Position numbers and translations under genes: made by a program
Shown: one piece after another, positions 8,198 to 18,942 of the stretch
Position numbering within the stretch: the stretch's first letter is position 1
Layout: each line of letters starts with the position of its first letter
DNA from: Candidatus Omnitrophota bacterium
Lineage (GTDB): Bacteria; Omnitrophota; Gorgyraeia; Zapsychrales; Fredricksoniimonadaceae
Direction: 5' to 3'
DNA length: 38,299 bases
Assembly: GCA_013286575.1 (NCBI GenBank)
Contig: JABDFL010000008.1
Span: 1-38,299 of the forward strand
Notes under the pieces: generated by a model
What the model was told of the DNA's origin: nothing
Database searches by the model: none
The model's input: the letters and a program-made list of their open reading frames with translations, nothing else

Positions 8198-9711
8198 TTC
8201 TTTTGGGCCACGAATTTGTTGATTGCATTGATATAGGCTTTGGCAGAAGCTTCGATGATGTCCGTGCTGGCACCACGGCCTATAACGGTCTCTCCTTCAA
8301 TGGCGACCTTGATCGTCACCTCCCCCAAAGCATCCTTGCCCTGGGTCACGGCCTTAATGCTGTAATCCAATAAATTGGCTTTCAACTGGGTCACGGATTC
8401 GATGGCTTTATAGCAAGCATCCACCGGCCCATCCCCTGTAGACTTTTTGGTCTGCTTTTTGCCCTTATGATCAATGGTCACCACCACCTCCGGGGCAATA
8501 TTCGTCCCGCTGGTGGAAATCAAATCAACCAAGGCATAAGCCATATGGGCCATGTGCCCCTGGTCTTCGACAATAGCCACCAAATCCTCATCATAAATTT
8601 CTTTCTTTTTATCCGCCAGGTCTTTAAAACGGGCAAAAGCACGGTCTAAATCGACCTCAGGCAATTCAATGCCCAAACCTTTCAAACGGTCCTTAAAAGC
8701 ATGGCGCCCGGAATGTTTGCCCAACACCAATCCTTCATGGGAAGGCACACCCACATCTTCAGGATTCATGATCTCATAGGTACGCCGCTCCTTTAAGATG
8801 CCGTCCTGATGGATGCCTGATTCATGACGAAAAGCATTGGCACCGATAATGGCCTTGTTCGGAGGCACAATAAACCCAGTGGCCTTGGAAACCATGCGGG
8901 AAATGCGGTAAAACTCTTTGGTCTTGATATTGGTGGACAAGCCGTAAAAATCCGAACGGGTCTTGATCGCCATGACAATTTCTTCCATGGAAGCGTTACC
9001 TGCCCGCTCACCGATGCCATTGATGGTACATTCAACCTGGCGCGCGCCGTTTTGCACCCCGCCCAAAGAATTGGCAACAGCCAGGCCCAGGTCATCATGG
9101 CAATGGGTGGAAATGACCGCCTTCCCTATATTAGGGACATTCTTGGCAATTCCCGCAATCACCGCCCCATATTCCTGCGGGGTGCTGTAGCCGACCGTAT
9201 CCGGGATATTTACGGTCGTGGCCCCGGCCTTGATGACTGCTTCCAGGATGCGGTACAAAAATTCCTTTTCCGTACGCGAAGCATCTTCCGGTGAAAATTC
9301 AATATTATCCATCCGTTTACGGGCGTATTTGACGGATTCAACCGCCATGGCCACGATTTCATCCTGGCTTTTCTTTAATTTATGCTGCAGATGGATTTTG
9401 GATGTGGCCAGAAAAATATGGATCCGCTTCTGTTTGGCAGGTTTGACCGCTTCAATGACCGCGTCAATGTCCTTGGTAACGGAACGGGCCAAACCGCAGA
9501 CAAAGGAATTCTTGATATGTTTGGCAACATTGTAAACTGAGTCAAAGTCCCCCTTGGAAGACACCGGAAACCCTGCCTCAATGATGTCCACCCCTAAACG
9601 CTCCAAAGAAAAGGCGATTTCCAATTTCTCCGCAGGGCTCATGGTCGCCCCCGGCGCCTGCTCCCCGTCACGCAAGGTTGTATCGAAAATTAAGACTTTA
9701 TTGTTTTTCAT
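8194..9711 (-). CDS. leuA: 2-isopropylmalate synthase
   Basis: A 505-residue enzyme condensing 2-oxoisovalerate with acetyl-CoA, the first committed step of leucine synthesis. It has the DTTLRDGEQ motif at residues 10-18, metal ligands in HCHDD (H203, H205), the NGIGERAGN motif, and a C-terminal regulatory dimer domain (about 365-500) that in this family binds leucine. The AGGAAAA ribosome site precedes the ATG at 9711. The usual 2-isopropylmalate synthase length with the regulatory domain argues against homocitrate or citramalate synthase. It lies downstream of ilvC with an intervening hairpin. Confidence 0.95.
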   Translation of the reverse strand: MKNNKVLIFDTTLRDGEQAPGATMSPAEKLEIAFSLERLGVDIIEAGFPVSSKGDFDSVYNVAKHIKNSFVCGLARSVTKDIDAVIEAVKPAKQKRIHIFLATSKIHLQHKLKKSQDEIVAMAVESVKYARKRMDNIEFSPEDASRTEKEFLYRILEAVIKAGATTVNIPDTVGYSTPQEYGAVIAGIAKNVPNIGKAVISTHCHDDLGLAVANSLGGVQNGARQVECTINGIGERAGNASMEEIVMAIKTRSDFYGLSTNIKTKEFYRISRMVSKATGFIVPPNKAIIGANAFRHESGIHQDGILKERRTYEIMNPEDVGVPSHEGLVLGKHSGRHAFKDRLKGLGIELPEVDLDRAFARFKDLADKKKEIYDEDLVAIVEDQGHMAHMAYALVDLISTSGTNIAPEVVVTIDHKGKKQTKKSTGDGPVDACYKAIESVTQLKANLLDYSIKAVTQGKDALGEVTIKVAIEGETVIGRGASTDIIEASAKAYINAINKFVAQKK

Positions 9712-9731
9712 ATAATTTTCCTATCAAACAT

Positions 9732-9758
9732 TAAGGCCCCGCCGTCGGCGGGGCCTTA
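9732..9758 (-). terminator. GC-rich hairpin between ilvC and leuA
   Basis: A perfect 12-bp stem (TAAGGCCCCGCC and its complement) with a 3-nt loop fills most of the 85-nt gap between the ilvC stop and the leuA start. On the minus strand it is followed by a poor T-tract (ATGTTTG), so it may be a partial terminator, an attenuator or an mRNA-stabilising element. Confidence 0.5.
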
Positions 9759-9796
9759 GATTATATACTACCGATGCACTTAAGGAACCAACGGTT

Positions 9797-10789
9797 TTAC
9801 TTTTTCATCCAGCTCATCATGGCCCGAAGTCGGGTCCCCACCTTTTCAACCGGATGATTCTCGCCTGCTTTACGCATCTTTAGGAAATTCTTGCGGCCGT
9901 TTTTGTTTTCAGCCATCCATTCCCTGGCGAATTTGCCTGTTTGGACTTCCTTTAAAATCTTCTGCATCTCACGGCGGGTGCGCTCCGTCACAATACGTGC
10001 CCCGCGTGTCATGTCGCCGTATTCAGCCGTATCAGAGACACGCTTGCGCATGCCCGTGATCCCGTCTTCATAGATCAAGTCCACGATCAATTTTAATTCG
10101 TGCAGGCATTCAAAATAAGCAATTTCCGGCTGATAACCGGCCTTGGTCAATGTTTCAAAGCCTGCTTTGATCAATTCACTGGCACCGCCGCACAAAACAG
10201 CCTGCTCACCGAATAAATCGGTTTCAGTTTCTTCTTTAAAGGTGGTCTGGATAATGCCCGCGCGGGAACCGCCAATGCCTTTGGCATAGCTGAGTGCAAT
10301 TTTCAAGGCCTTGCCCGTGGCATTTTGGTGGATGGCAACCAGGCACGGCACGCCGCGGCCTTCTTCATATTGACGGCGCACCAGGGCACCGGGGCCTTTG
10401 GGGGCAATCATAAAAACATCGACATTTTTAGGCGGCACAATGAATTTAAAATGGATATTAAACCCGTGCGAAAATGCCAAGGCCTTGCCCTTGGTCAAAT
10501 ACGGCTCAATGGAATTTTTATAAATATCCGCCTGCAAATGGTCCTGGGTCAGAATAATGATCACATCCGCTTTTTGCGTGGCTTCTTCAACGGACATGGG
10601 CTTAAAGCCGTCCTTGATGGCCTTGTCATAATTAGGCCCGCCGGGACGCTGGGCAATGATGACCTTCAGGCCGCTGTCACGTAAATTCAATGCCTGGCCG
10701 CGTCCTTGAATGCCGTAACCCACCACGGCGATAGTTTTGTCTTTGATGTCATTGATATTGCAATCTTTATCGTAGTAAATCTTAGCCAT
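9797..10789 (-). CDS. ilvC: Ketol-acid reductoisomerase, class I
   Basis: A 330-residue enzyme of valine/isoleucine/leucine synthesis that isomerises and reduces acetolactate. The nucleotide motif GYGIQG is at 24-29, the catalytic histidine H108 is in SHGFNIH, and the magnesium ligands D191 and E195 plus E227 and E231 are all present. Length is typical for the short class I form. The cofactor-selecting loop after the second strand reads AQRPGGPNY, unlike the common LRPGS type, so cofactor preference is uncertain. The start is 2 nt after the aldolase stop. Confidence 0.96.
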   Translation of the reverse strand: MAKIYYDKDCNINDIKDKTIAVVGYGIQGRGQALNLRDSGLKVIIAQRPGGPNYDKAIKDGFKPMSVEEATQKADVIIILTQDHLQADIYKNSIEPYLTKGKALAFSHGFNIHFKFIVPPKNVDVFMIAPKGPGALVRRQYEEGRGVPCLVAIHQNATGKALKIALSYAKGIGGSRAGIIQTTFKEETETDLFGEQAVLCGGASELIKAGFETLTKAGYQPEIAYFECLHELKLIVDLIYEDGITGMRKRVSDTAEYGDMTRGARIVTERTRREMQKILKEVQTGKFAREWMAENKNGRKNFLKMRKAGENHPVEKVGTRLRAMMSWMKK

Positions 10790-10791
10790 TA

Positions 10792-12114
10792 TTAATCGTC
10801 CCCTTCTCCGTCTAAATGTGCTTGTGTATGGCGTAAACCAATAGTTGCATGCACAGGTTTAATGATTGAAGTTACAAAATCTTTCGTATCGTTCACATTA
10901 AGCTGTTTGAAAAGGAATTCAAAGTTCTTTTCAATTTCAGCGGCAATGCCTTCTTTAACACTCAAAGGCATGTTCATGATGTCTTTCTTAAATTGGCCCA
11001 AAGCGCGTTTGCGGGCCTTGTAAATGTATTGCTCATCAGTGTCTGTGGATTTGCGCTCGCTGATGCAATTGACCTTGGTCCATTCGACCATCTTGCCGTA
11101 CAGATCCTTCGGGAACAATTTACTGTCCAGCGTCTTGTTCTGGAAGTTGGTGGCCAAATGGATTTCAATGGTGTTGACTTCCGGGAATTTATTGAATTGA
11201 TCGTCCGTCAAGGTTGAAGCGCCATGCTGGACAGCGCCGCCCATGCCATACTTGGTTTGGGCTGCCGCGGAAAGGTCTTTCAATGTCTTAAAATCCACAT
11301 TGGCCTTGGCAATGGTCCCATCAGGCAATACCGTCCCCCCGTGCGACGTGCCGGTTTGGACGGAAATCTTGCTTAAACCATGAAACCCTTGCGGCAAGGA
11401 TTTGGTATAGCCATCGGTAAAAGCAACTAATTCTTCGACAGTGCTGTTCTTATGGCCGACTTCACCGATTTCACCGCCGATGGAGATTTCAATGCCCTTA
11501 GGCTGGATCTTGCGGATAAAGGCAGACATGTCCGCGCAGACTTCAAAATTATCGCGCTGCTGCTCAGTCAATGTCGGGCGGTCTAATTTGACGGTTGTGG
11601 ACGAATCCACGTCAATATTATAGAAACCGGCAGCCACACAATCCGCCACCATGTCTTTAAGGCCGGAAACTTCCTTGTTCTTATCTTTAAAATATTCTGA
11701 AGCTTTGATCTGGCAATGGTCGCCTTGCACAAACACAGGGCCGCTGTAGCCTTCCTTGATGGCAGCGCCTAAGATGACACCCACATATTCAATCGGCGGC
11801 TGGCCGGTATAACCCATTTCAGATTTGGCAATCTCAAAAATAAAAGCACCGGCATTCAGGCGTTTGGCGACACGGAAAATAGCACGGGCCAAATAATACG
11901 TCAAAGAACGCAGGTTCATGGCCGGGACGGTAAAATGCTTGCCCTGCCCCTTGCCGCGGGCCATATACACATCATGGATAGAGGCTAAAAATGCGCCTTT
12001 GGCATTGGCCTGGGCCTGGATTTCACGGGCCAGGACCTCTTTTTCCTTGATATCATCGGTTAAAACCAATTTTTGCACTGTTGCATCAACATCAAAAGCG
12101 GTATTGACTGACAT
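10792..12114 (-). CDS. Class II fructose-bisphosphate aldolase family protein
   Basis: A 440-residue metal-dependent aldolase, expected to interconvert fructose 1,6-bisphosphate with dihydroxyacetone phosphate and glyceraldehyde 3-phosphate. Zinc-site and phosphate-site motifs are visible: VPAMN near the N-terminus, [19 protein letters not shown] and the late QHGAS and ATNFQN segments. It is longer than the common 285-360-residue forms, with extra N- and C-terminal helical sequence. An AGGAG site lies 7 nt before the start, directly beside a palindromic repeat. Position downstream of pfkA supports a glycolytic/gluconeogenic role. A tagatose-bisphosphate or other sugar phosphate substrate cannot be excluded. 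Confidence 0.88.
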   Translation of the reverse strand: MSVNTAFDVDATVQKLVLTDDIKEKEVLAREIQAQANAKGAFLASIHDVYMARGKGQGKHFTVPAMNLRSLTYYLARAIFRVAKRLNAGAFIFEIAKSEMGYTGQPPIEYVGVILGAAIKEGYSGPVFVQGDHCQIKASEYFKDKNKEVSGLKDMVADCVAAGFYNIDVDSSTTVKLDRPTLTEQQRDNFEVCADMSAFIRKIQPKGIEISIGGEIGEVGHKNSTVEELVAFTDGYTKSLPQGFHGLSKISVQTGTSHGGTVLPDGTIAKANVDFKTLKDLSAAAQTKYGMGGAVQHGASTLTDDQFNKFPEVNTIEIHLATNFQNKTLDSKLFPKDLYGKMVEWTKVNCISERKSTDTDEQYIYKARKRALGQFKKDIMNMPLSVKEGIAAEIEKNFEFLFKQLNVNDTKDFVTSIIKPVHATIGLRHTQAHLDGEGDD

Positions 12115-12127
12115 TTCTCTTCTCCTG

Positions 12128-12160
12128 TGTCATTGCGAGCCCCGAAGGGGCGAAGCAATC
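12128..12160. repeat. Palindromic repeat (family A) between pfkA and the aldolase gene
   Basis: A full copy with tgtcattgcgag and cgaagcaatc arms around a perfect inner palindrome CCCCGAAGGGG, so it folds as one hairpin in RNA of either strand. It occupies almost the whole 49-nt gap, starting 3 nt after the pfkA stop and ending beside the aldolase Shine-Dalgarno. Confidence 0.85.
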
Positions 12161-12163
12161 TTT

Positions 12164-13135
12164 TTACGTTAAAATCTTCAACAACTGATAACGCCGATCC
12201 ATGTCCTCATGGATCCGGCGGCTGGCATCTTTAAGGTCAACGACATTGATTTTATCCTGCAAAACACCGACCGCTTTCCCATAAACACCATTGAGCAAAA
12301 GATCAACTGCGGCCGCACCCAGGCGTGTGGATAAAATCCTGTCCTGCCCGCTCGGTGTGCCGCCGCGCTGCACATGGCCTAAAACCACATAGCGGGTCTC
12401 CAGACCAACCGCTTTAGTGATGTTTTCCGCGATTGTCTGGGCCTTGCCTGCCCCTTCAGCCACAATAATGATCCAGCTGACCTTGCCCTTTTTATTACCT
12501 TCACGGGCCTCGTCATGCATGGCTTCATAGTCAAAAGGGCGTTCGGGAATTATAACATCTTCTGCCCCGGCTGCAAGTGCCACTTCCATGGCGATATATC
12601 CGGATTTATTCCCCATAACTTCGACAACAAAAATACGCTCCATGCTCTGGGCCGTATCACGGATCTTATCAATGGACTCAAGCGCCGTATTGATGGCGGT
12701 CGAGCAGCCGATGGTCTGGTCTGTGCCGTTTAAATCATTATCAATGGTGCCGGGCAAACCAATGGTGGGGACCCCATGCAATTCGTACAAACGGCTGGCC
12801 CCTCTATATGAACCATCACCTCCGACGACAACCAGGGCATCGATTTGATTGCGATGCAAAACTTCTGCCGCCTTTTTCTTGCCTTCATCCGTTGAAAAAT
12901 CTTTGGAACGGGCGGTTTTTAAAATGGTCCCGCCCCTGTTGATAATATTCGAAACTGACCTATGGTTCATGGGCACAATATCATCTTCCAAAAGCCCCTG
13001 ATAACCGCGCATGATGCCTGCAATTTCAAGGCCGAAATGCAAGCCATACCGCGCTACCGAACGGATAGCCGCGTTCATGCCTGGACCATCCCCGCCGGAC
13101 GTCAATATGCCGATTTTCTTGATTTTATTAGACAT
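12164..13135 (-). CDS. pfkA: ATP-dependent 6-phosphofructokinase
   Basis: A 323-residue glycolytic kinase making fructose 1,6-bisphosphate. The N-terminal ATP loop is GILTSGGDGPGMN, the GGDGS motif (105-109) carries the glycine associated with ATP rather than pyrophosphate use, and the catalytic aspartate D132 is in TIDND. Length equals the bacterial PfkA norm. AAGGAG precedes the ATG at 13135. The next gene downstream is the aldolase using its product. Confidence 0.96.
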   Translation of the reverse strand: MSNKIKKIGILTSGGDGPGMNAAIRSVARYGLHFGLEIAGIMRGYQGLLEDDIVPMNHRSVSNIINRGGTILKTARSKDFSTDEGKKKAAEVLHRNQIDALVVVGGDGSYRGASRLYELHGVPTIGLPGTIDNDLNGTDQTIGCSTAINTALESIDKIRDTAQSMERIFVVEVMGNKSGYIAMEVALAAGAEDVIIPERPFDYEAMHDEAREGNKKGKVSWIIIVAEGAGKAQTIAENITKAVGLETRYVVLGHVQRGGTPSGQDRILSTRLGAAAVDLLLNGVYGKAVGVLQDKINVVDLKDASRRIHEDMDRRYQLLKILT

Positions 13136-13196
13136 GAAAATTTCTCCTTAAGAATTGGGATATTATATCATCAGACAAGGCAAGAAGGGGAAAAAT

Positions 13197-16100
13197 CTAT
13201 TTAAAAAGATTAGCAAAATCCGGTATGCTGTTGGCGGGTTTAATGGAAAGTATCACAGGCTCCAGACCTTCGATGAGATTAAGCCGTGCCATGTCCTGCT
13301 GGGCAAAGGGCAATGGAACGCCATTGCTGTCACGCTTGATGGTCATGGTAAGATTAGCGGAATTTAAATCGATACCACCGGGCGCCATTGCTTTATCCTC
13401 CTGTGTTATAGCAGGAACTGTTCCAACCTCTGGACTTTTAGATCTCAGCTGTACTTCCTTCTCTTTAACTTTTTTCAAAGACTCTCTTGGACCTGGTGGC
13501 TGCTGTGCCATAGATGGCCCCGCTAATCCTATACTTAGAGCAAGGGGTGCCGCAATTCCTCTTGGGGCCATACTGCGCACCGTTTGAGCAGAATCAAAAA
13601 ATGGATTCTTTTTAGAGAGAAGTTTTAATTCAGCCACGATTTTTTCAGCTACGCTTGGCCCCTTCCCCAACCAGGAATTCTCCTGTTGATGGAATATTAG
13701 CCCTAAACCCTTTAAGTACGCAGTCAAATCTTCATCGTTCCATAAAGACCCCTTTTGCTCGCCCGGCTTCACTATTTTATTCTCATCCGGAATCTTATTT
13801 AAATATTGCCATATGACCACTAAAGCTTCGTGCAATCTTTCCGGAGCACGCTGACTAAAATAATCGTACGCGGTTAATGGCTTTTCAATAATCATCTTTC
13901 TAAGTTTATTTTCCAAATCTTTAATATTATCATCCGATGGCGCTGTCTTATTAACTTTTAAATCAACCTTTACTGCCCGGACCTTTGTGCCACCCGCATT
14001 TAACACAATAGAGATTTTTGTATAAGCACTGATTAGGGGAGCCTTTCCTGTATTTGATTTAGGGAATTGCATATCATTTAAAAAATTATCCAACGCTTCT
14101 ATCTGATCTTTCTCTACCGGGGACTTAAATGTCACTTCTAGCCAGGTTCCTTGCCGAATTGTTGTAGAATATTGAAATGGACTTTTCTCAAACAATCCTT
14201 CCACTTTAACCCTTGCGTTGGCATATTCCGATTCCGTCATAGCCGCGTCACTAGGCATATCAGTTTCCGGATCATATTCTTTAATCATCTCGATATCAAT
14301 AAGACCAATGTCCATTAATTGGAAAATTTCATTTGGATGACCCCGATATGTATCTATGAAATCGAATCTAATCTGACCTCCGGTAGGGATAATGGCTTTC
14401 AAATTGGGCACTTCAAAATAACCTCTACTTGTTCTATCATCTTCTTCAAGGGGCACATTGGGCAATGTTAACAACGCCTCTGCTCGCGCCTCAAACCCCT
14501 GTTTGATGTATACCCGATAAGATTTTCCAACTTGCATTATCCTTCTTAACATAGCTACATGTTCTAAATCTTCACTGGAAACTTCCCCCATAAAAGCAAA
14601 TCCTTTTGGGCCGAGCACTTTCATAATCTTTTGGAGATATTCAAATTCATCAGACGTTAAACCAAACGGTTCTGACAACAAATCTTCCTTTGAAAGCGTT
14701 TCTAAATCACCGATGGTATTAACACCCTGCATCATCAACTTCCCAATGATGCGTCCAAATTTTATTAAAAAGTCAAATCTTTCATCGTTTCCGAGGTAAT
14801 TACGCCTATTGCTTTCATTTAATTCATTGTAAAATGCCTTTAAAGATGTTTTTTTAGAAACAGGACCAACCGCACTTTCAGCGGGTCTGATAAAAATACT
14901 TTCTTTATGTAAATAGGTCAAGAAAAGAGCTTGTTGATCCAAGACAGCTATACCCACAGCCCGTCTCGAAGATTTTAATGGGCCCTCAAGCCAATAATGC
15001 AACAAAAGATATTGCCCGCTCCTTTGTCGGAAGTCATCGTCACTCTTCGGCCATAAAAGCTTCCTTAAAAATAAATTCGGTTGCGCTGGTACTGGTATTT
15101 CACTTGCCTGCCTCCAGCCCCATATAACATTATCTAAAGGAGTCAATAACAGCTTCTGTTGTTCTCTTGAAAAAATGGGCCGAAAATTTACTTTCATCGC
15201 CGCGTCACTTGATGTCCATGCTTTTTGAGCAGCACCGATGACATTTGTGACTACTGTAGCCATATCGAGCTTGGAAAGTGACTGGCCTGCAAGTTGGGCC
15301 GGATTAGATGTTATATGAACTGCTTGTACGTACATGGCTGAATCAAAACCTCTGGTTCCACCTGAAAAATACTTTCTTGGCATCTTTTCATTTGTGTATT
15401 TGTCCACATCTTCTTTAATGAAATTAAACACGCCCTTTTTGTAGGCCTTTAGGTATTGCTGGTAAATAGCTTCATTGGTCCTTGGGTCCTGGTCAACACC
15501 TTTGACCATGGATTTATTGGCGTATATCTTGCTTAATAAGGATTCTTTGAGGGCACGTTTGTACCAGGCAGCTAAAAGCATGCCGCTGTATACCTGGCGC
15601 AGAGGTGCGAAATTAGCATCTTCATTGACCTCGCGCTGCAGCTCGGGAAGCACGATTTCTTTGACGATTTTAGATGCGATGGTGTGCGTTTTATTGGCCG
15701 GATCGCTCTGGATACCGGAATGCTTTTGCAAAGACAGATAATCTTCTTCCAGCATTACCCGTAAATGGTTCTTTAAAACATAAGCCGTGTTCCCCTTCTC
15801 ATAGATAAGCGCGTTATCAGGCAGGATCCACACCTTATTAAAAGTATTTACCGGTATGTTGGTTGTGCCATATTGCTTTTGGGCTTGGGCGTAGACCTTG
15901 TCCCAAAATTTTTTGCCCAAATTGTCCTCCGGATAAATCAAAGAAGCGGTGATTTGCTTTAAAAGATAATCTTGAGCCAAGAGATCGCGGCCCATTTCTG
16001 TCTTGCCAAAATCATCCTTGATAATGCGGTCTTTTTCATAAGGCGAAAGATTTACCCATTGATCATCATCAGGAATAGCCAATGATGCCAAAAAATATTT

Positions 16101-16373
16101 GGTCAATTTGGCGTATTCTTCTTTCTTTTGGGATTCGCTGAGCGGTTTGTCGCCTTTATAAATGATAAAGTCGAATTTAAGGGCGTTTTCCGGATGGATC
16201 ACTATTCCCTTTAAATAGGCGGGCGTGAGTTCAGGGCTTAAAGACACCATAACGCCGGGTTTGGGCATAAATGGCATGGGATCCACTTGAGCCAAAGCCG
16301 GGGATTTTACAGAAGTACAGATAAAAGCCGCTAAAATGGCTATAGAAATAGCTTTATGTATTCTTTTTAACAT
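13197..16373 (-). CDS. Large exported protein of unknown family (1058 aa), paralogue of 30717-34268
   Basis: I do not recognise this family. A signal peptide (about 1-29, ending ALAQ) is followed by a conserved N-terminal module (to about residue 338, ending PRKYFSGG). The module is shared almost collinearly with the 1183-residue protein at 30717-34268; it contains WVNLSPYEK, TEMGRDLLA, QITASLIYP and TTNIPVNTFNKVW. The central region (about 340-990) is unlike that paralogue. It includes a possible helix-hairpin-helix segment (VNTIGDLETLSKEDL, about 551-565), acidic SDAAM motifs at 389-393 and 708-712, and a hydrophobic stretch near 940-957. The last roughly 60 residues (GGIDLN onward, 999-1058) form a C-terminal module also shared with the paralogue. 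It is likely exported or surface-displayed. It is flanked by housekeeping genes and has its own predicted promoter. Confidence 0.9.
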   Translation of the reverse strand: MLKRIHKAISIAILAAFICTSVKSPALAQVDPMPFMPKPGVMVSLSPELTPAYLKGIVIHPENALKFDFIIYKGDKPLSESQKKEEYAKLTKYFLASLAIPDDDQWVNLSPYEKDRIIKDDFGKTEMGRDLLAQDYLLKQITASLIYPEDNLGKKFWDKVYAQAQKQYGTTNIPVNTFNKVWILPDNALIYEKGNTAYVLKNHLRVMLEEDYLSLQKHSGIQSDPANKTHTIASKIVKEIVLPELQREVNEDANFAPLRQVYSGMLLAAWYKRALKESLLSKIYANKSMVKGVDQDPRTNEAIYQQYLKAYKKGVFNFIKEDVDKYTNEKMPRKYFSGGTRGFDSAMYVQAVHITSNPAQLAGQSLSKLDMATVVTNVIGAAQKAWTSSDAAMKVNFRPIFSREQQKLLLTPLDNVIWGWRQASEIPVPAQPNLFLRKLLWPKSDDDFRQRSGQYLLLHYWLEGPLKSSRRAVGIAVLDQQALFLTYLHKESIFIRPAESAVGPVSKKTSLKAFYNELNESNRRNYLGNDERFDFLIKFGRIIGKLMMQGVNTIGDLETLSKEDLLSEPFGLTSDEFEYLQKIMKVLGPKGFAFMGEVSSEDLEHVAMLRRIMQVGKSYRVYIKQGFEARAEALLTLPNVPLEEDDRTSRGYFEVPNLKAIIPTGGQIRFDFIDTYRGHPNEIFQLMDIGLIDIEMIKEYDPETDMPSDAAMTESEYANARVKVEGLFEKSPFQYSTTIRQGTWLEVTFKSPVEKDQIEALDNFLNDMQFPKSNTGKAPLISAYTKISIVLNAGGTKVRAVKVDLKVNKTAPSDDNIKDLENKLRKMIIEKPLTAYDYFSQRAPERLHEALVVIWQYLNKIPDENKIVKPGEQKGSLWNDEDLTAYLKGLGLIFHQQENSWLGKGPSVAEKIVAELKLLSKKNPFFDSAQTVRSMAPRGIAAPLALSIGLAGPSMAQQPPGPRESLKKVKEKEVQLRSKSPEVGTVPAITQEDKAMAPGGIDLNSANLTMTIKRDSNGVPLPFAQQDMARLNLIEGLEPVILSIKPANSIPDFANLFK

Positions 16374-16405
16374 GAATCTGGCGCCTTTTCCTATTATTTA
16401 AGGAA

Positions 16406-16433
16406 AGTATGCCATATAATTGGAAAAAAACAA
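16406..16433 (-). promoter_or_regulatory. Predicted promoter of the 1058-residue exported protein
   Basis: On the minus strand TTGTTT (16433-16428), 16 nt, then CATACT (16411-16406) preceded by TGG. The pattern CTTGTTTTT, A/T-rich spacer with TATAT, then CATACTT is repeated upstream of the paralogue at 34268, which raises its credibility. Confidence 0.35.
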
Positions 16434-16443
16434 GGAGAACAGA

Positions 16444-17787
16444 TCAATAACGGTAATGGTCAGGTTTAAAGGGCCCTTGAGGTTTAATGCCCAGGTATTT
16501 TGCCTGCTCAGCGGTCAGGACATCCAATTTTGCGCCGACCTTGGCCAAATGCAGGCTGGCTACTTTTTCGTCCAGCTGTTTAGGCAGCGTATAGACCTTA
16601 TTTTCATATTTATGCCCGTTTTGCCAGAGTTCTATCTGGGCCAGGACTTGATTGGTAAAAGAATTGCTCATGACAAAGGACGGATGGCCCATGGCGCAGC
16701 CCAAATTAACAAGCCTTCCTTCCGCCAAAAGGATAATCTTCTTGCCATCAGGAAAAACATATTGGTCGACTTGCGGCTTGATCTGGATCTTTTTGATGTC
16801 TTTGCGTTTGTTCAAATAGGCAATATCAATTTCAGAATCAAAATGCCCGATATTGCAGACAATGGCCCCACTTTTCATCACATCCAAATGCTTGCCCGTG
16901 ATAACACCCACACAGCCTGTGGCAGTGACGAAAATATCACCGATTTTAGCAGCTTCGCTCATAGGCATCACCTGATAGCCCTCCATCGACGCCTGCAAAG
17001 CACAGATAGGGTCAATTTCAGTGACGATGATGCGCCCACCCAAGCCTTTGAAAGACTGCACACAACCTTTGCCCACATCACCATAACCGGCAACAACGCA
17101 GACCTTGCCTGCGATCATGCGGTCGGTCGCACGCTTGATACCGTCGATCAATGATTCACGGCAGCCGTATAAATTATCAAACTTGGACTTGGTGACAGAA
17201 TCATTAACATTAATGGCCGGCATCTTCAAAGTGCCTTTATTCATCATCTCATACAGGCGATGGACACCTGTTGTCGTTTCTTCGGAAAGGCCGCGGATGC
17301 TTTTTAAATATTGCGGATACTTATCATGGACCATGATGGTCAAATCCCCGCCATCATCCAAAATCATGTTAGGCCCCTGACCATCAGGCCAATGAATGGT
17401 CTGTTCCACACACCAGTCATATTCTTCAAGGCTCTCGCCCTTCCAGGCAAACACCGGGATACCGGCAGCGGCAATCGCCGCAGCGGCATGGTCCTGGGTC
17501 GAGAAAATATTGCAGGATGACCAACGCACCTGTGCGCCTAATTTGATCAGGGTCTCGATCAAAACCGCGGTTTCAATGGTCATGTGGATACAGCCGGCAA
17601 TGCGAGCACCTTTAAGCGGCAATTTGCCTTCATATTCTTTACGCAGGGCCATGAGCCCCGGCATTTCGGTCTGGGCAATTTCAATTTCTTTGCGTCCCCA
17701 AGAAGCCAACGACATGTCCTTGACTTTGTAGTCACTGACATTTTTAATTCTGGATTTAGGTGTCGATTTATTCATAAGTTTGGTCAT
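16444..17787 (-). CDS. ahcY: Adenosylhomocysteinase
   Basis: A 447-residue NAD-dependent enzyme splitting S-adenosylhomocysteine to adenosine and homocysteine. It has the [13 protein letters not shown] substrate segment, the DDGGDLT loop, the NAD-binding GYGDVGKG motif, the GHFDSEID segment, and the C-terminal KPDHYRY ending characteristic of the family. The start lies 3 nt after the metK stop, so the SAM-making and SAH-recycling enzymes are coupled. Confidence 0.97.
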   Translation of the reverse strand: MTKLMNKSTPKSRIKNVSDYKVKDMSLASWGRKEIEIAQTEMPGLMALRKEYEGKLPLKGARIAGCIHMTIETAVLIETLIKLGAQVRWSSCNIFSTQDHAAAAIAAAGIPVFAWKGESLEEYDWCVEQTIHWPDGQGPNMILDDGGDLTIMVHDKYPQYLKSIRGLSEETTTGVHRLYEMMNKGTLKMPAINVNDSVTKSKFDNLYGCRESLIDGIKRATDRMIAGKVCVVAGYGDVGKGCVQSFKGLGGRIIVTEIDPICALQASMEGYQVMPMSEAAKIGDIFVTATGCVGVITGKHLDVMKSGAIVCNIGHFDSEIDIAYLNKRKDIKKIQIKPQVDQYVFPDGKKIILLAEGRLVNLGCAMGHPSFVMSNSFTNQVLAQIELWQNGHKYENKVYTLPKQLDEKVASLHLAKVGAKLDVLTAEQAKYLGIKPQGPFKPDHYRY

Positions 17788-17790
17788 GAT

Positions 17791-18942
17791 TTACGCGTCC
17801 TTCTTTAAGGCCGCGGCCTTGTCGGTTTTTTCCCAGGAAAATCCGGGGCGGCCAAAGTGGCCATAAGCAGCCGTTTTACGATAAATAGGTTTGCGTAAAT
17901 CAAGCGTTTCAATAATGCCTTTAGGAGACAGGTCAAAATGCTTGCGCACCAACGCTGTTAAATGCTGTTCGGAGATCTTGCCCGTGCCATAAGTGTCCAC
18001 CATGATAGACACCGGCTGAGGATAACCGATCGCATAACCTAACTGCAAAAGGCATTTATTGGCCAAGCCCGCAGCCACAATATTTTTAGCCACATAACGG
18101 GCCATATAAGCAGCGGAACGGTCGACCTTGGTGGGGTCCTTACCCGAGAAAGCCCCGCCACCGTGAGGCACGGCACCGCCATAGGTATCAACGATGATCT
18201 TGCGCCCTGTCACACCGGTATCTGACTGCGGACCGCCCACGACGAATTTACCAGTTTCATTCACATAAAATTTAGTGTTCTTGTCCATCATCTTGCCGAT
18301 AATGGGATGGGCAATGACCTTGATCATTTCCTGGCGGGCTTTGTCAGTGATCTTTTTGCCGGTTTTATCCAGGATCTCTTCGGTATGCTGGCATGCCAGA
18401 ACCACAGCATCGACACGGATCGGCGTATCATCTTCGTATTCAATGGTGACCTGAGACTTGCAGTCAGGCCCCAAATATTTAAGAATGCCCTTTTCACGGA
18501 CTTCAGTGACGCGCCGCACTAAACCGTGCGCCAATTGAATGGCCAGCGGCATCAGTTCCGGCGTTTCATTGACCGCATAACCAAACATAATACCCTGGTC
18601 ACCGGCACCGCCCTTGTCAACACCCTGGGAAATATCCGGGGACTGCTTGTTGATCCCGTTTAATATAGAACAGGTATTGGCATCAAAACCGTATTTAGGA
18701 TGATTATAACCGATGTCCAAAAGGACATCGCGCACCAGTTTGTGCACATCAACATAGGTTGTGGTTGTAATTTCACCTCCGACAATGACCAAACCTGCCG
18801 TACAAAAAGTCTCACAAGCCACACGGCCGCGGGGATCATCTTTCAAAACAGCATCTAAAACGCCGTCTGAAATATTATCGCAAACTTTGTCCGGATGCCC
18901 TGCACCCACGGATTCAGAGGTAAAAAGATAACGTCCTTTCAC
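17791..18942 (-). CDS. metK: S-adenosylmethionine synthetase
   Basis: A 383-residue enzyme making S-adenosylmethionine from methionine and ATP. It has the N-terminal [16 protein letters not shown], the ATP-site [10 protein letters not shown] and the phosphate loop [19 protein letters not shown]. The start chosen is GTG at 18942, because GAAAGGTGG lies 5 nt upstream and the protein then begins three residues before the family YLFTSES. An in-frame GTG at 18951 would add three residues but overlaps the ribosome site. No SAM riboswitch is seen; the gene is internal to an operon, 16 nt behind the nucleotidyltransferase. Confidence 0.96.
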   Translation of the reverse strand: MKGRYLFTSESVGAGHPDKVCDNISDGVLDAVLKDDPRGRVACETFCTAGLVIVGGEITTTTYVDVHKLVRDVLLDIGYNHPKYGFDANTCSILNGINKQSPDISQGVDKGGAGDQGIMFGYAVNETPELMPLAIQLAHGLVRRVTEVREKGILKYLGPDCKSQVTIEYEDDTPIRVDAVVLACQHTEEILDKTGKKITDKARQEMIKVIAHPIIGKMMDKNTKFYVNETGKFVVGGPQSDTGVTGRKIIVDTYGGAVPHGGGAFSGKDPTKVDRSAAYMARYVAKNIVAAGLANKCLLQLGYAIGYPQPVSIMVDTYGTGKISEQHLTALVRKHFDLSPKGIIETLDLRKPIYRKTAAYGHFGRPGFSWEKTDKAAALKKDA

